Below are positions 9,135 to 17,468 of a DNA stretch of 64,000 bases, in pieces. Every line of letters begins with the position of its first letter. The stretch's first letter is position 1. Origin of the DNA: Delftia acidovorans (GTDB lineage: Bacteria; Pseudomonadota; Gammaproteobacteria; Burkholderiales; Burkholderiaceae_C); contig JAITUC010000054.1 of the NCBI GenBank assembly GCA_031286585.1, positions 23,030 through 87,029 of the forward strand. The letters run 5' to 3'. A program made the translations under genes and the position numbers. The notes beneath the pieces are model-generated. The model worked only from the letters and a program-made list of their open reading frames with translations, was not told where the DNA came from and did not search any database.

Positions 9135-10142
9135 TTAGTCAAGGGTGATTTTGTTGTCTTTGATGACCTGCGCCCAGCGCGCGCTGTCGGCCTGCACCAT
9201 GGCGGCGAACTGCGCGGGCGTGCGGGGCGATGCGGCCTCCACGCCCTGCTTGGCCAGGCTGGCCACCACCTCGGGATTCTGTATGGCCTTGTTGAAGGCC
9301 TGATTGATCCGCGCCACCAGCTCGGGCTTCATGCCGGCCGGGCCATAGACGCCGAACCAGGTGACCGAAGAATAGCCAGGCAGGCCGGACTCGGCCACCG
9401 TGGGCAGCTCGGGCGCCAGCGCGCTGCGCTTGTCGCCGGTCACGGCCAGGGCGCGCAGGCGGCCGCTGGCCACATGGGGCATGCCGGTGGGAATGGAGTC
9501 GAACAGCAGGTGCACCTGGCCAGCGGCCAGGTCGGTGATGGACTGGGCCGTGCCCTTGTAGGGCACATGGGTCAGCTGCAGGCCCGCGCGCGCCGCGAAG
9601 GCCGCCGCGTTCAGGTGGACGATGGTTCCGTTGCCGCTGCTGGCGTAGTTGAGGGCACCCGGATGGGCCTTGGCATAGGCGATCAGCTCCTGCACGTTGC
9701 GCACGGGCAGCGAGGGCGTGACCAGCAGGATGCTGGCCGCGCCGCCGATCTCGGCAACGGGCGTGAAATCCTTGTCGGCCTTGTAGGCCAGACGGGTCAT
9801 CAGGTGCGGCGAGATGGCATGCGTGCTGCTGGTGGTGAACAGCAGCGTGTAGCCGTCCGGCGAGGCCTTGGCGGCCTCGCCCGCGCCGATGGTGCCGCCC
9901 GCCCCGGGTCGGTTGTCGATGACCAGTTGCTGCCCCAGGTCCTGGGACATGCGCTGCGCCACCACGCGCGCCACGAGGTCGGTGGCGCCGCTGGCCGGAA
10001 AGGGCACGACCAGGCGCACCGGGTGCGAGGGCCAGGACGCATGACCCTGGGCCATGGCGGGCAGGGCGATGGCGCCAGCCAGGGCACAGGCTGCAGCCAC
10101 GATGGCGCGGCGTGGAAGTAAAACGCTGGGCAATGCCTTCAT
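9135..10142 (-). CDS. Bug-family (TctC-like) periplasmic solute receptor
   Basis: 335 residues. The ATG has AGGAGTG upstream; the signal peptide (RRAIVAAACALAGAIALPAMAQ) ends near residue 32. The mature part begins WPSHPVRLVVPFPASGATDLVAR, the hallmark of tripartite-tricarboxylate receptors, followed by VIDNRPGAGGTIGAGEAAKASPDGYTLL. These proteins bind carboxylates or amides for uptake; Comamonadaceae carry very many of them, usually without dedicated membrane partners nearby, as here. It is transcribed with the downstream hydrolase and is divergent from a LysR regulator that probably controls both. Confidence 0.88.
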   Translation of the reverse strand: MKALPSVLLPRRAIVAAACALAGAIALPAMAQGHASWPSHPVRLVVPFPASGATDLVARVVAQRMSQDLGQQLVIDNRPGAGGTIGAGEAAKASPDGYTLLFTTSSTHAISPHLMTRLAYKADKDFTPVAEIGGAASILLVTPSLPVRNVQELIAYAKAHPGALNYASSGNGTIVHLNAAAFAARAGLQLTHVPYKGTAQSITDLAAGQVHLLFDSIPTGMPHVASGRLRALAVTGDKRSALAPELPTVAESGLPGYSSVTWFGVYGPAGMKPELVARINQAFNKAIQNPEVVASLAKQGVEAASPRTPAQFAAMVQADSARWAQVIKDNKITLD

Positions 10143-10239
10143 GGGCACACTCCTGGACAGGGGTTGGACGGCTGCAGCCGCTGCACCCTGCAGCGCCGCA
10201 ACAGGCCATCCTAGAACCCCCGCCCCTTTGCCGCCATCA

Positions 10240-10277
10240 GCAAATTTGCAAACCTGCGTTGCCTCCGCGGCAAATTG
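10240..10277. promoter_or_regulatory. Probable LysR operator region
   Basis: The 152-bp divergent region contains a perfect 10-bp palindrome GCAAATTTGC (10240-10249) and, three helical turns on, the related GCAAATTG (10270-10277). Together they form an interrupted inverted repeat AATTTGC ... GCAAATT. LysR regulators commonly bind paired A/T-centred dyads of this kind next to their own promoter. The second element is 18 bases before the LysR start, which suits autorepression. Sequence pattern only. Confidence 0.45.
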
Positions 10278-10294
10278 ATGACAATCGGGGCGAC

Positions 10295-11215
10295 ATGCCC
10301 GACGCCCGCCACCTTCTTTTGCAGGACACCGCGCTGCGCTACTTCCACGAAGTGGCACAATGCGGATCGCTGACCGAGGCCTCGGCGCGGCTGCATGTGG
10401 CGGCCTCGGCCATCAGCCGCCAGATCGCGGCGCTGGAGGGGCTGCTGGGCACGCCGCTGTTCGAACGCCACCCGCGCGGCATGGTGCTCAATGCGGCCGG
10501 CGAGATCCTGGCCGACCATGTGCGCCGCGCCGGCCTGGATGCCGAGCGCGCGCTGGGCGAGATCGAGGCCCTGCAGGGGCTGCGCAGCGGCCGCGTGCGC
10601 ATCGCAAGCTCCGACGCCTTTGCCAACGAGTTCCTGCCGCGCCTGTGCGCAGCGTTCCAGCGCGCGCATGCCGGCATCGTCTTCGAGGTGATGGTGCTTC
10701 CCACGCCTGCCGTGCCCGAGGCCGTGCGCAGCGGCACGGCCGACATCGGCCTGTGCTTCAGCCGCGCGCCGGAAAAAGGCATTGCCGTGGCCTGCCGCGT
10801 GGCGGCGCCGCTGGTGGCCCTGGTCGCGCCCGGCCATGCCTTGGCCCAGGCACGCCGCCTGTCGCTGGCCCAATTGGTGCGCCACCCCCTGGCACTCACA
10901 CCGGCCGATACTGCCGTGCGCCAGTTGCTGGACGCGGCCTGCAGCCGCCAGGGCCTGATGCTGATGCCGGTGATGGAGAGCAACCACGGCAAGACCCTGC
11001 TGGACTTTGCAGCCCAGGGCGCCGCCGTGGCCGTGGCCAGCGAGATCGCCGCGCGCCACATGATCGCCACGGGCGCACTGGTGGCAGTGGCCCTGAGCGA
11101 CCGGGGCATGGACCTGCGCGACATCGAGGTGCAGACCCTGGCCGGCCGCACGCTGCCGCATGCGGCGCAGTCCTTCCTGGAAATGCTGCAGTTGCGACTG
11201 CCCGGTTCCTGGTAG
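10295..11215 (+). CDS. LysR-family transcriptional regulator
   Basis: 306 residues. An N-terminal winged helix-turn-helix (ALRYFHEVAQCGSLTEASAR, then AISRQIAALEGLLGTPLFER) is followed by the LysR substrate domain (VRIASSDAFANEFLPRLC; FEVMVLPT; GTADIGLCFS). The start ATG was preferred over an upstream in-frame position because it places the HTH at the usual distance. It is divergent from the Bug receptor/hydrolase pair and is the obvious candidate regulator of that uptake and hydrolysis unit. Confidence 0.88.
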   Translation: MPDARHLLLQDTALRYFHEVAQCGSLTEASARLHVAASAISRQIAALEGLLGTPLFERHPRGMVLNAAGEILADHVRRAGLDAERALGEIEALQGLRSGRVRIASSDAFANEFLPRLCAAFQRAHAGIVFEVMVLPTPAVPEAVRSGTADIGLCFSRAPEKGIAVACRVAAPLVALVAPGHALAQARRLSLAQLVRHPLALTPADTAVRQLLDAACSRQGLMLMPVMESNHGKTLLDFAAQGAAVAVASEIAARHMIATGALVAVALSDRGMDLRDIEVQTLAGRTLPHAAQSFLEMLQLRLPGSW

Positions 11216-11638
11216 CGGCAGGCCTGGACGCGGCGGTGCGGGCTCCCGCCTCAAACACAAAAGCAAGCCCAAAACCCCAGCAACCACAGCGTGAGCATGG
11301 CCTCCATGGAAAAAACGGAATATTCCGGTTTTTTCCACCCTGCCAGCTGCTTGATCGCCCGTCACCTTGGCTCACAAAACGGTGATGTAGTGGTGGCACG
11401 GCGGATCGGGATAGGACTCCTCTGATTCGTGGTCAGAGGACTCTGATTTTCTCCGAGGACCGGGCGAACCGGCCGCCAGCGCCATTCCTATCATTCGCCC
11501 CTCGATCGCCGGGCCCCTTTTTGCCGGGACCAGGCCATCCCGCAAAGCCGGGCCACCCCGGATGCATGAGAAAGAGGCAAGTCATGGACATGGATCACAC
11601 CAGAGGGCGCAACGGACGATCGCCCCGGAAAGCCGGGC
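11216..11638. other. Intergenic region with three hairpins
   Basis: This 423-base gap carries no convincing gene. Besides the terminator-like palindrome at 11308-11336 it holds two mutually exclusive hairpins at 11415-11446: GACTCCTCTGA pairs with TCAGAGGACTC (one mismatch), whereas the second arm can instead fold on itself (TCAGA, loop GGAC, TCTGA) and is followed by TTTTCT. Such overlap resembles an antiterminator/terminator pair, but both stems are short. GC-rich GCCGGGC motifs recur up to the start of the next gene, where a CCCGG/CCGGG stem flanks a possible ribosome site (GGAAAG). Confidence 0.4.
11308..11336. terminator. Bidirectional intrinsic-terminator-like palindrome
   Basis: A 29-base near-perfect dyad: GGAAAAAAC, GGAATATTCC core, GGTTTTTTCC. 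The A-run on one side and T-run on the other give a U-tract in either direction, as in bidirectional terminators. It lies about 90 bases after the LysR stop, so it probably ends that transcript. The next gene downstream is on the same strand and starts 300 bases later. Confidence 0.6.
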
Positions 11639-12313
11639 ATGGATGAGCGCGCCGAACTGACATTCATGCTGCACGGCCTGTCGGACCGCGATGCCAAGCT
11701 GTTCCGCTCCTATGTGCAGATGGTGAATCACCGCACGCGGCACCGCTGGGCATGGCGGGAATCATCGGCCGACATGACCGTGGTGCACGGTGAAGTGTCC
11801 GAGCCGCCGCCTGCGCCGCCCGCACTGACGCTGCGGGTCGGCGCGCAACCGGAAGGCGCCTTCCCTGCCGGCGGCCATCTGAGCCTGCCCTTGCGCGCCG
11901 GCACGCTGGAGGATTGCCTCAATGCCATGGGCGCACGCGTGCTGTCGCTGCGCGGCAATCAGGGCGGCAAGGCGCGGGAAAGCGACCTGCACATGCAGCA
12001 TCAACTGATGCTGCTGCAACTGCTGCGCTGGCCGCCGCCGCAACTGCTGACAAAGCCGCAGCACATCCGCCTGGCCACGCTGCTGACAGGCCAGCCCACC
12101 ACGTTGCAGACGCTGTGCCAGCGCTCGGGCCTGCCGCCCGAGGCCTGCGCCACCTTTCTGAACCAGCTGGATGCCGCCGGTCTGCTGCGCTGGGCCTCGG
12201 CCCGCACGCAGCACGCCATCCGAGCACCAGAGCCCTTGCAATCTGCGCCGGCAGCCGGCGTGCTGGCGCGCATACGCCTTCGTCTGGCCCGATTTGCAGG
12301 AGCGCGCCCGTGA
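11639..12313 (+). CDS. Unrecognised protein with a winged-helix-like C-terminal segment, first gene of GTPase module
   Basis: 224 residues, no signal peptide or membrane segment. I do not recognise a family for the N-terminal half, which has an internal Pro-rich linker (SEPPPAPPALT). Residues about 140-190 (HIRLATLLTGQPTTLQTLCQ, then SGLPPEACATFLNQLDAAGLLRW) look like a winged helix-turn-helix, the fold also present in the DUF742 partner of actinobacterial roadblock/GTPase operons. The stop overlaps the GTG of the GTPase gene (GTGA), so the two proteins are translationally coupled and likely interact. It could be a scaffold or adaptor for the GTPase; this is inference from context. Confidence 0.7.
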   Translation: MDERAELTFMLHGLSDRDAKLFRSYVQMVNHRTRHRWAWRESSADMTVVHGEVSEPPPAPPALTLRVGAQPEGAFPAGGHLSLPLRAGTLEDCLNAMGARVLSLRGNQGGKARESDLHMQHQLMLLQLLRWPPPQLLTKPQHIRLATLLTGQPTTLQTLCQRSGLPPEACATFLNQLDAAGLLRWASARTQHAIRAPEPLQSAPAAGVLARIRLRLARFAGARP

Positions 12314-12858
12314 GCGAACTCAAGATCCTGATTTCCGGCCCGCCCGGCGCAGGCAAGACCACGGCCATCCGCTGCGTCAGCGAGATCGACCCCGTCAGCA
12401 CCGATGTGCGCAATACCGATGACACCCTGGACAAGGCGCTGACGACGGCCGGCATGGACTATGGCGAGCTCACCCTGGACAACGGCGAGAAGCTGTACCT
12501 CTACGGCACACCCGGCCAGGAGCGTTTTGATTTCATGTGGCGCATCCTCTCGCGCGGCGCGCTGGGCGTGATCTTGCTGATCGACAACAGCCGCCCAGAT
12601 CCGCTGGCCGACCTGGACATTTATGTCCAGGGCCTGTCCGGTGTCCTGCGCAGCACGGCATGCGTGGTGGCGGTAGGCCGCATGCCCGAGTGCGCGCAGC
12701 CCGACCTGGAGGGCTTTGCCGTGCACCTGCAATCGCGCGGCCTGCTGTGTCCCGTGGTGCCTGCCGATGTGCGCAATCCCCGGCAGGTGGTGGCCTTGAT
12801 CGAGCTGTTGCTGCTGCAGATCGAGGCCCTGGCCCAGGAGAAGTCCCATGAAGAATGA
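12310..12858 (+). CDS. MglA/Srprb-like small GTPase with degenerate base-recognition motif
   Basis: 182 residues from a GTG start overlapping the previous stop. Visible GTPase motifs are the P-loop GPPGAGKTT (residues 10-18) and YGTPGQERFDFMW (66-76), the GTPGQERF switch-II form of bacterial MglA/COG2229 proteins. The place where an N/TKxD motif is expected reads VVAVGRMPE (119-127) and lacks both Lys and Asp, so guanine specificity may be altered. Adjacent roadblock/LC7 proteins normally act as GTPase-activating or dimer partners of this family. The likely role is a nucleotide-controlled switch in signalling or cell polarity; no motility gene is adjacent. Confidence 0.85.
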   Translation: MSELKILISGPPGAGKTTAIRCVSEIDPVSTDVRNTDDTLDKALTTAGMDYGELTLDNGEKLYLYGTPGQERFDFMWRILSRGALGVILLIDNSRPDPLADLDIYVQGLSGVLRSTACVVAVGRMPECAQPDLEGFAVHLQSRGLLCPVVPADVRNPRQVVALIELLLLQIEALAQEKSHEE

Positions 12859-13231
12859 CCCGGCACTGAAGTCTGCCGCCCAGGGTGCCGTGCAGACCCT
12901 GATGGACAGGCTGCACGGCGTGCGCTGCTGCGTGGTGAGCACCGAGGATGGATTCGAGGTGGCCGCCCATGTGCAAGGCCAGGGCAGCACGGCGCGGCTG
13001 TCGGCCATGGCCAGCTCGATGGCGGCGCTGGGCATGATCGCCGGCGAGGAGAACCAACTGGGACATTGCGCCAACGTGGTGATCGAGGCGGCCGAGGGCT
13101 TCATCGTCATGCTGCAGGCACAGCGTCCGGGCCTGACGCTGGTCATCAGCGTGGTGACCTCGCGCGAAGCCGTGCTGGGCCAGATTCTCTACGTCTCGCG
13201 CGAGGCCGCGCGAACGCTGGAGCAAGCGTGA
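12848..13231 (+). CDS. Roadblock/LC7-domain protein 1
   Basis: 127 residues, start overlapping the GTPase gene by 11 bases and preceded by AGGAGAAG. It has the MglB-like roadblock pattern: an N-terminal helix (AVQTLMDRLHGVRCCVVSTEDG), the central VAAHVQGQGSTARLSAMASS, then VIEAAEGFIVMLQA. These small alpha/beta proteins dimerise and bind Ras-like GTPases, often as activators. Tight coupling to the GTPase gene makes it the most likely partner. Confidence 0.85.
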   Translation: MKNDPALKSAAQGAVQTLMDRLHGVRCCVVSTEDGFEVAAHVQGQGSTARLSAMASSMAALGMIAGEENQLGHCANVVIEAAEGFIVMLQAQRPGLTLVISVVTSREAVLGQILYVSREAARTLEQA

Positions 13232-13326
13232 TGGCAGGGGCAGGCACCGGCCGCTCATGTGCATCCGGCAGGAAGGCACCGCGAAGGTGCCGAACATTTT
13301 CGCAACACAAGGGAGTTAGGAAAACA

Positions 13327-13686
13327 ATGGCCAACATCAAGCAAACCATGGATGAACTGATGCGCTGCGACGGCGCCATGTGCGCCGCGCTGGTGGACTA
13401 CCACAGCGGCATGATCCTGGGGCAGGAAGGCTCGGGCGTGGACCTGGAACTGGCGGCCGCAGGCAACACCGAGCTGGTGCGCGCCAAGCTCAAGACCATG
13501 CGCTCGCTGGGCCTGGAGGGCGCGATCGAGGACATCCTCATCACCCTGAGCAAGCAGTACCACATCCTGCGCCCCTCCACCCACCACGAGGGACTGTTCC
13601 TCTACCTGGTGCTCGACAAGGCCAAGGCCAATCTCGCACTGGCGCGGCGCAAGGTGCAGGACGTGGAAGACGGGCTGGTGGTCTGA
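13327..13686 (+). CDS. Roadblock/LC7-like protein 2
   Basis: 119 residues with a strong ribosome site (AAGGGAGTTAGGA). It resembles the preceding roadblock protein in size and layout (an N-terminal helix IKQTMDELMRCDGAMCAALV, then DYHSGMILGQEG and LVRAKLKTMRSLG), with a final strand and helix (LFLYLVLDKAKANLALARRK), but is diverged. Having two roadblock-type proteins with one GTPase suggests a heteromeric regulator. It begins 95 bases after the first roadblock gene, still on the same strand and without an obvious terminator, so it is probably co-transcribed. Assignment to the superfamily is moderately sure. Confidence 0.7.
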   Translation: MANIKQTMDELMRCDGAMCAALVDYHSGMILGQEGSGVDLELAAAGNTELVRAKLKTMRSLGLEGAIEDILITLSKQYHILRPSTHHEGLFLYLVLDKAKANLALARRKVQDVEDGLVV

Positions 13687-13729
13687 AGCAGGCGGCCTGC
13701 AGCGGGTGGCGCCGCATTGACGGGCCTTC

Positions 13730-14443
13730 TCACGACCGCTCGGCGCACAGCGCCTGCCACTGCAGGATCTCGATCTCGCCGCGCTGCACGCGGATGATGC
13801 CGCGCGCCTGCAGGCCCTGCAGCAGCAGGTTGGTGGTCTGGCGCGAGATCGACAGCATGCGCGCCAGCTGCTCCTGCGTGATATCCAGGCGCGGCCGGGC
13901 CGGCACGTCGTCCAGCCGCTCGCCGTAGCCGCGCGCCATGGCCACCAGGCGGCGCGCCAGACGCTGGGGCGCGGGCAGCAGGGCCAGGTCCTCCAGCGCC
14001 GCGAAGGCCGCGCGCATGCGCCCCGACATCAGCACGCCCAGGTCATGCCAGTGCGCAGGGTGCTGCTGCAGCCAGTCCAGCAGCGGCTGGCGCGGCACCT
14101 GCAGCACCACGCTGGGCTCCATGGCGTGGGCATCGTGGGTGCGCGGCGAACCGTCGAACAGCGCGATCTCGCCAAACCAGGTGGCCGGCCCCATGCGTGT
14201 GAGCAGCGCCTCGCGCGCATGCTCGCCCTGCCCACCAACCCCGGAAAAACCGATGCTGCCCCGGACCACGGCAAACAGCCCGCCCTCCAGCGCATCGCCG
14301 CGCAGGAACAGGGCCTCGCCCGTCTCCAGGCTGCGCGGCTGGGCCAGCGCCAGCAGCAGGTCGGCAAACGGCGGCCGCAGCGCGCTGAACCAGCGGCCGG
14401 CGCGCAGCGCGGGCAGGTAAGGGGAGGCGTGGAACGCTTGCAT
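13730..14443 (-). CDS. Crp/Fnr-family transcriptional regulator
   Basis: 237 residues. An N-terminal cyclic-nucleotide-binding beta roll (GEALFLRGDALEGGLFAVVR, then GPATWFGEIALFDGSPRTHDA) is followed by the dimerisation helix and a C-terminal winged HTH (DITQEQLARMLSISRQTTNL). There is no N-terminal Cys cluster, so it is not an oxygen-sensing FNR. It is divergent from the alkylsulfatase-like gene starting at 14561 and may control it. The reading frame continues open far upstream, but the ATG at 14443 gives the normal family length. Confidence 0.85.
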   Translation of the reverse strand: MQAFHASPYLPALRAGRWFSALRPPFADLLLALAQPRSLETGEALFLRGDALEGGLFAVVRGSIGFSGVGGQGEHAREALLTRMGPATWFGEIALFDGSPRTHDAHAMEPSVVLQVPRQPLLDWLQQHPAHWHDLGVLMSGRMRAAFAALEDLALLPAPQRLARRLVAMARGYGERLDDVPARPRLDITQEQLARMLSISRQTTNLLLQGLQARGIIRVQRGEIEILQWQALCAERS

Positions 14444-14560
14444 GGGAAAGGATGCGGACAGAGGCTGCCGCAGGCATCGGTGTCGGGTGGCCGACAGACA
14501 CCGCCTGCGGGTTTGCGTATTTTCGCCGCCGACACCGCATTCCTGCCAGGAGACCATTGC

Positions 14561-16600
14561 ATGCCCATCCCATCCCGCCCCCCCCTGCCCCGCGCGCTGG
14601 CGCGTCCCTGCCGCCTGCTGGCCAGCCTGGCTACAGCCGCTTTGCTGGGCGCCTGCGCCCACAGCACTCTCCCGGTCTCCGACATGGCCAAGCCCCAGCC
14701 GGCCAGCGCCGCCACGCGCGCGGCCCAGCAGGCGGCCTTGGCGCAGCAGCCGCTGGACGACGCGCAGGCCATGGAGGATGCCCGGCGCGGCCTGATCGCG
14801 CCGGCCGATACCCTGGTCGTGCGCAACGCCCAGGGACGGCCCATCTGGAGCATGCAGGCCTATGCCTTCCTCGAGCAGGACCAGGCGCCCGACACCGTGC
14901 ACCCCGCGCTGTGGCGCCAGGCCCAGCGCAACCGCGTCAGCGGCCTGTTCCAGGTGACGGACGGGCTCTACCAGGTGCGCGGCCTGGACCTGTCGAACAT
15001 GAGCATCATCGAGGGCGAGACCGGCCTGATCGTGGTCGATCCGCTGATGTACACCGAGACCGCCCAGGCCGCCATGGACCTGTACTTCCAGCACCGCCCG
15101 CGCAAGCCCGTGGTGGCCGTCATCTACTCGCACAGCCATGTGGACCATTTCGGCGGCGTGCGCGGCGTGGTGCGCCAGGAGGAGGTGGATGCGGGCCGCG
15201 TCCAGGTCATCGCCCCGGCGGGCTTCATGGCCGAGGCCGTGGGCGAGAACGTGATCGCGGGCCACGCCATGGGCCGGCGCGCCCTCTACCAGTTCGGCAT
15301 GCTGCTGCCGCGCGATGCCCGGGGGCAGGTGGACGCGGGGCTGGGCAAGGCCGGCGCACCCGGCACCCTGGGGCTGATCGCGCCCACGCGCGTGATCGAC
15401 AAGCCGCGCGAGACGCTGCGCGTCGACGGCGTGGACATCGAATTCGCGCTCACGCCCGGGGCCGAGGCGCCGGCCGAGATGATCATGTACTACCCCCAGC
15501 TCAGGGTGCTGAACATGGCCGAGATCGCCGTCCACACCCAGCACAACCTGCTGCCGCTGCGCGGCGCCCAGGTGCGCGATGCGCTGGGCTGGTCGCGCCA
15601 CCTGAACGACGCCCTGCGCACCTATGGCGGCAAGGCCGAGATCCTGATCGCCCAGCACCACTGGCCGGTCTGGGGCCAGCCCCGGCTGCAGCACCTGCTG
15701 GCCGGCCAGCGCGACACCTACAAATACCTGCACGACCAGACCGTGCGCCTCATGAACCACGGCTACGTGGGCTCGGAGATCGCCGAAATGCTGAAGATGC
15801 CCGAATCCCTGGCCCGCGACGGCGCAACGCACGCCTTCTACGGCCACCTGCGCCACAACATCCGCGCCATCTACCAGCACTACCTGGGCTACTACGAAGG
15901 CAACCCGGCCCAGCTGGAGGCGCTGCCGCCCGTGCCCGCCGCGCGCAAGACCGTGGAGTACATGGGCGGCGCCGACGCCGTGCTGCGCCGTGCGCAGGCC
16001 GACTACGAACGCGGCGAATACCGCTGGGTGGCGCAGATCGCCTCGCAGCTGGTCTTCGCCGACTCCGCCAACCTGGCGGCGCGGCGGCTGGCGGCCAATG
16101 CCTATGAGCAGCTGGGCTACCAGATGGAGTCGGCCACGGCCCGCAACGCCTTCCTGCAGGGCGCGGCGGAACTGCGCCAGGGCGTGCCGCAGTTGCCCAG
16201 GCCCGGCAGCGCCGCGCGCGACCTGGTGCGCAGCCTGCCTCTGGAGATGTTCTTCGACTACCTGGGCGTGCGGCTGGACGCGGGCAAGGCCGCAGGCCGG
16301 CACATCGTGCTCAACTGGATCTTCACCGACACGGGCGAACAGCGCAGCCTGAACCTGGAGAACAGCGCCCTCACCCAGAGCCCCGGCCTGGCGCCCGACG
16401 CCCATGCCAGCCTGCACCTGACGCGCGCCACGCTGGACGCCATTGCGGGCCAGGAAACCACGCTGGCCGAGGCCGTCGGGAGCGGCCGGTTGCGCATCGA
16501 GGGCGACGCCTCCAGGGTCGCGGCGCTCATGTCCATGCTGGACCGCTTCGACAGCGTCTTCCCCATCGTGGAGCCGCGCCCCGAACGGGCTGCTCAGTAA
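14561..16600 (+). CDS. Alkylsulfatase-like metallo-beta-lactamase-fold lipoprotein
   Basis: 679 residues. The N-terminus has a lipobox (LLGAC, Cys32), so the mature protein is probably a lipoprotein. The zinc motif HSHVDH (residues 191-196), preceded by VVAVIYS, opens a metallo-beta-lactamase domain like that of the SDS hydrolase SdsA; AEIAVHTQHNLLPLRGAQVRD and IAQHHWPVWG carry further ligands. An alpha-helical dimerisation domain and a C-terminal SCP2-like domain (from about residue 540) complete the SdsA architecture. The expected reaction is hydrolysis of alkyl sulfates to alcohol and sulfate. AGGAG lies upstream of the ATG. It is divergent from a Crp-type regulator and converges with ung, overlapping it by 7 bases. 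Confidence 0.85.
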   Translation: MPIPSRPPLPRALARPCRLLASLATAALLGACAHSTLPVSDMAKPQPASAATRAAQQAALAQQPLDDAQAMEDARRGLIAPADTLVVRNAQGRPIWSMQAYAFLEQDQAPDTVHPALWRQAQRNRVSGLFQVTDGLYQVRGLDLSNMSIIEGETGLIVVDPLMYTETAQAAMDLYFQHRPRKPVVAVIYSHSHVDHFGGVRGVVRQEEVDAGRVQVIAPAGFMAEAVGENVIAGHAMGRRALYQFGMLLPRDARGQVDAGLGKAGAPGTLGLIAPTRVIDKPRETLRVDGVDIEFALTPGAEAPAEMIMYYPQLRVLNMAEIAVHTQHNLLPLRGAQVRDALGWSRHLNDALRTYGGKAEILIAQHHWPVWGQPRLQHLLAGQRDTYKYLHDQTVRLMNHGYVGSEIAEMLKMPESLARDGATHAFYGHLRHNIRAIYQHYLGYYEGNPAQLEALPPVPAARKTVEYMGGADAVLRRAQADYERGEYRWVAQIASQLVFADSANLAARRLAANAYEQLGYQMESATARNAFLQGAAELRQGVPQLPRPGSAARDLVRSLPLEMFFDYLGVRLDAGKAAGRHIVLNWIFTDTGEQRSLNLENSALTQSPGLAPDAHASLHLTRATLDAIAGQETTLAEAVGSGRLRIEGDASRVAALMSMLDRFDSVFPIVEPRPERAAQ

Positions 16601-17325
16601 CCGTGCTGGGCGCGAAAGTCGCGCGCCTTGCCGAAGTGCCCGTTGCCGATGAAGGGCACGGGCGGGCGCAGCGCCGACAGCGGCGAGGGGTGGTTGCTGG
16701 CCAGCACCAGATGGCCGCGGTCGGCCGGGATGAAGGCGCGCTTGGACTGGGCATGGCTGCCCCAGAGCATGAAGACCACGGGGCGCTCGCCCTGGGCAAT
16801 GTGGCGGATCACGGCATCGGTCAGCAGCTCCCAGCCCTTGCCCGAATGGCTGGCCGCCTGCCCCTCCTCCACCGTCAGGCAGGTGTTGAGCAGCAGCACG
16901 CCGTTCCTGGCCCATTTGACCAGGCTGCCGCCCGGGTTGGGGAACGGCGGGAAGGGCACGCCCAGGTCGCGCTGCATCTCCTTGAAGATGTTCTGCAGCG
17001 AGGGCGGCATGCGCACGCCCGGCGCCACCGAGAACGACAGGCCTTCGGCCTGCCCCCGGCCGTGGTACGGGTCCTGGCCCAGGATGACCACGCGCACCTC
17101 CTCGGGCGGGGTCAGCTCCAGCGCGCGCAGCGGCTGCGGCGGGAAGATCACGGCGCCAGCCTCCAGGCGCTGGTGCAAGAAGGTCAGCAGCTGCTGCCCC
17201 GTGGCCCCCGCGAAGAAGTCCTCGACCAGCGGCTGCCAGCCGGGCGCAACGGGCCAGTCGGCAGGATCGGCGGATTGGAGTTGATCGGCTTGCGCCGGGG
17301 CGATTGCGTCGTCTTGAAGGGCCAT
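16594..17325 (-). CDS. ung: Uracil-DNA glycosylase, family 1
   Basis: 243 residues. Both active-site motifs are intact: GQDPYHG (residues 83-89, catalytic Asp85) and HPSPLSA (His212). LLLNTCLTVEEGQAASHSGKGW is the uracil-specificity segment with the conserved LNT. The enzyme removes uracil from DNA in base-excision repair. The N-terminal 20 residues are an Asp/Gln-rich, probably disordered extension. The gene converges with the alkylsulfatase-like gene. Confidence 0.95.
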   Translation of the reverse strand: MALQDDAIAPAQADQLQSADPADWPVAPGWQPLVEDFFAGATGQQLLTFLHQRLEAGAVIFPPQPLRALELTPPEEVRVVILGQDPYHGRGQAEGLSFSVAPGVRMPPSLQNIFKEMQRDLGVPFPPFPNPGGSLVKWARNGVLLLNTCLTVEEGQAASHSGKGWELLTDAVIRHIAQGERPVVFMLWGSHAQSKRAFIPADRGHLVLASNHPSPLSALRPPVPFIGNGHFGKARDFRAQHGY

Positions 17326-17441
17326 GGCGAATGGGGCGCCAGCACGCGCATGGCGCGCGATGGCGTCTTCTCAAAGGTGCGAAAGAAGCGGGAATGCACC
17401 GGCGCGCCGCTGGTGCATTGATGTCCTGAAGGATACCCGCA

Positions 17442-17468
17442 GTCGCACAGCCGCCTGGCGTGTGCGAC
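17442..17468 (-). terminator. Hairpin after the surface-protein gene
   Basis: Perfect 8-bp arms GTCGCACA and TGTGCGAC around an 11-base GC-rich loop, located between the stop of the IPTL-CTERM protein gene and the start of ung. It lacks a T-run, so it may be a Rho-dependent or RNA-stabilising structure. Three tandem copies of an 8-base unit (GCATCAGT/C, 17481-17504) overlap the end of the upstream gene. Confidence 0.35.

Noticed and set aside
7434..10121. 895-codon plus-strand frame
   Set aside because: It is the antisense shadow of the hydrolase and Bug receptor genes; both real genes have motifs, starts and ribosome sites on the minus strand.
13730..14443. FNR regulator acting on the FNR-type box at 29391
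   Set aside because: The Crp-like protein lacks the N-terminal Cys cluster of oxygen-sensing FNR and is more likely a local regulator of the alkylsulfatase-like gene.
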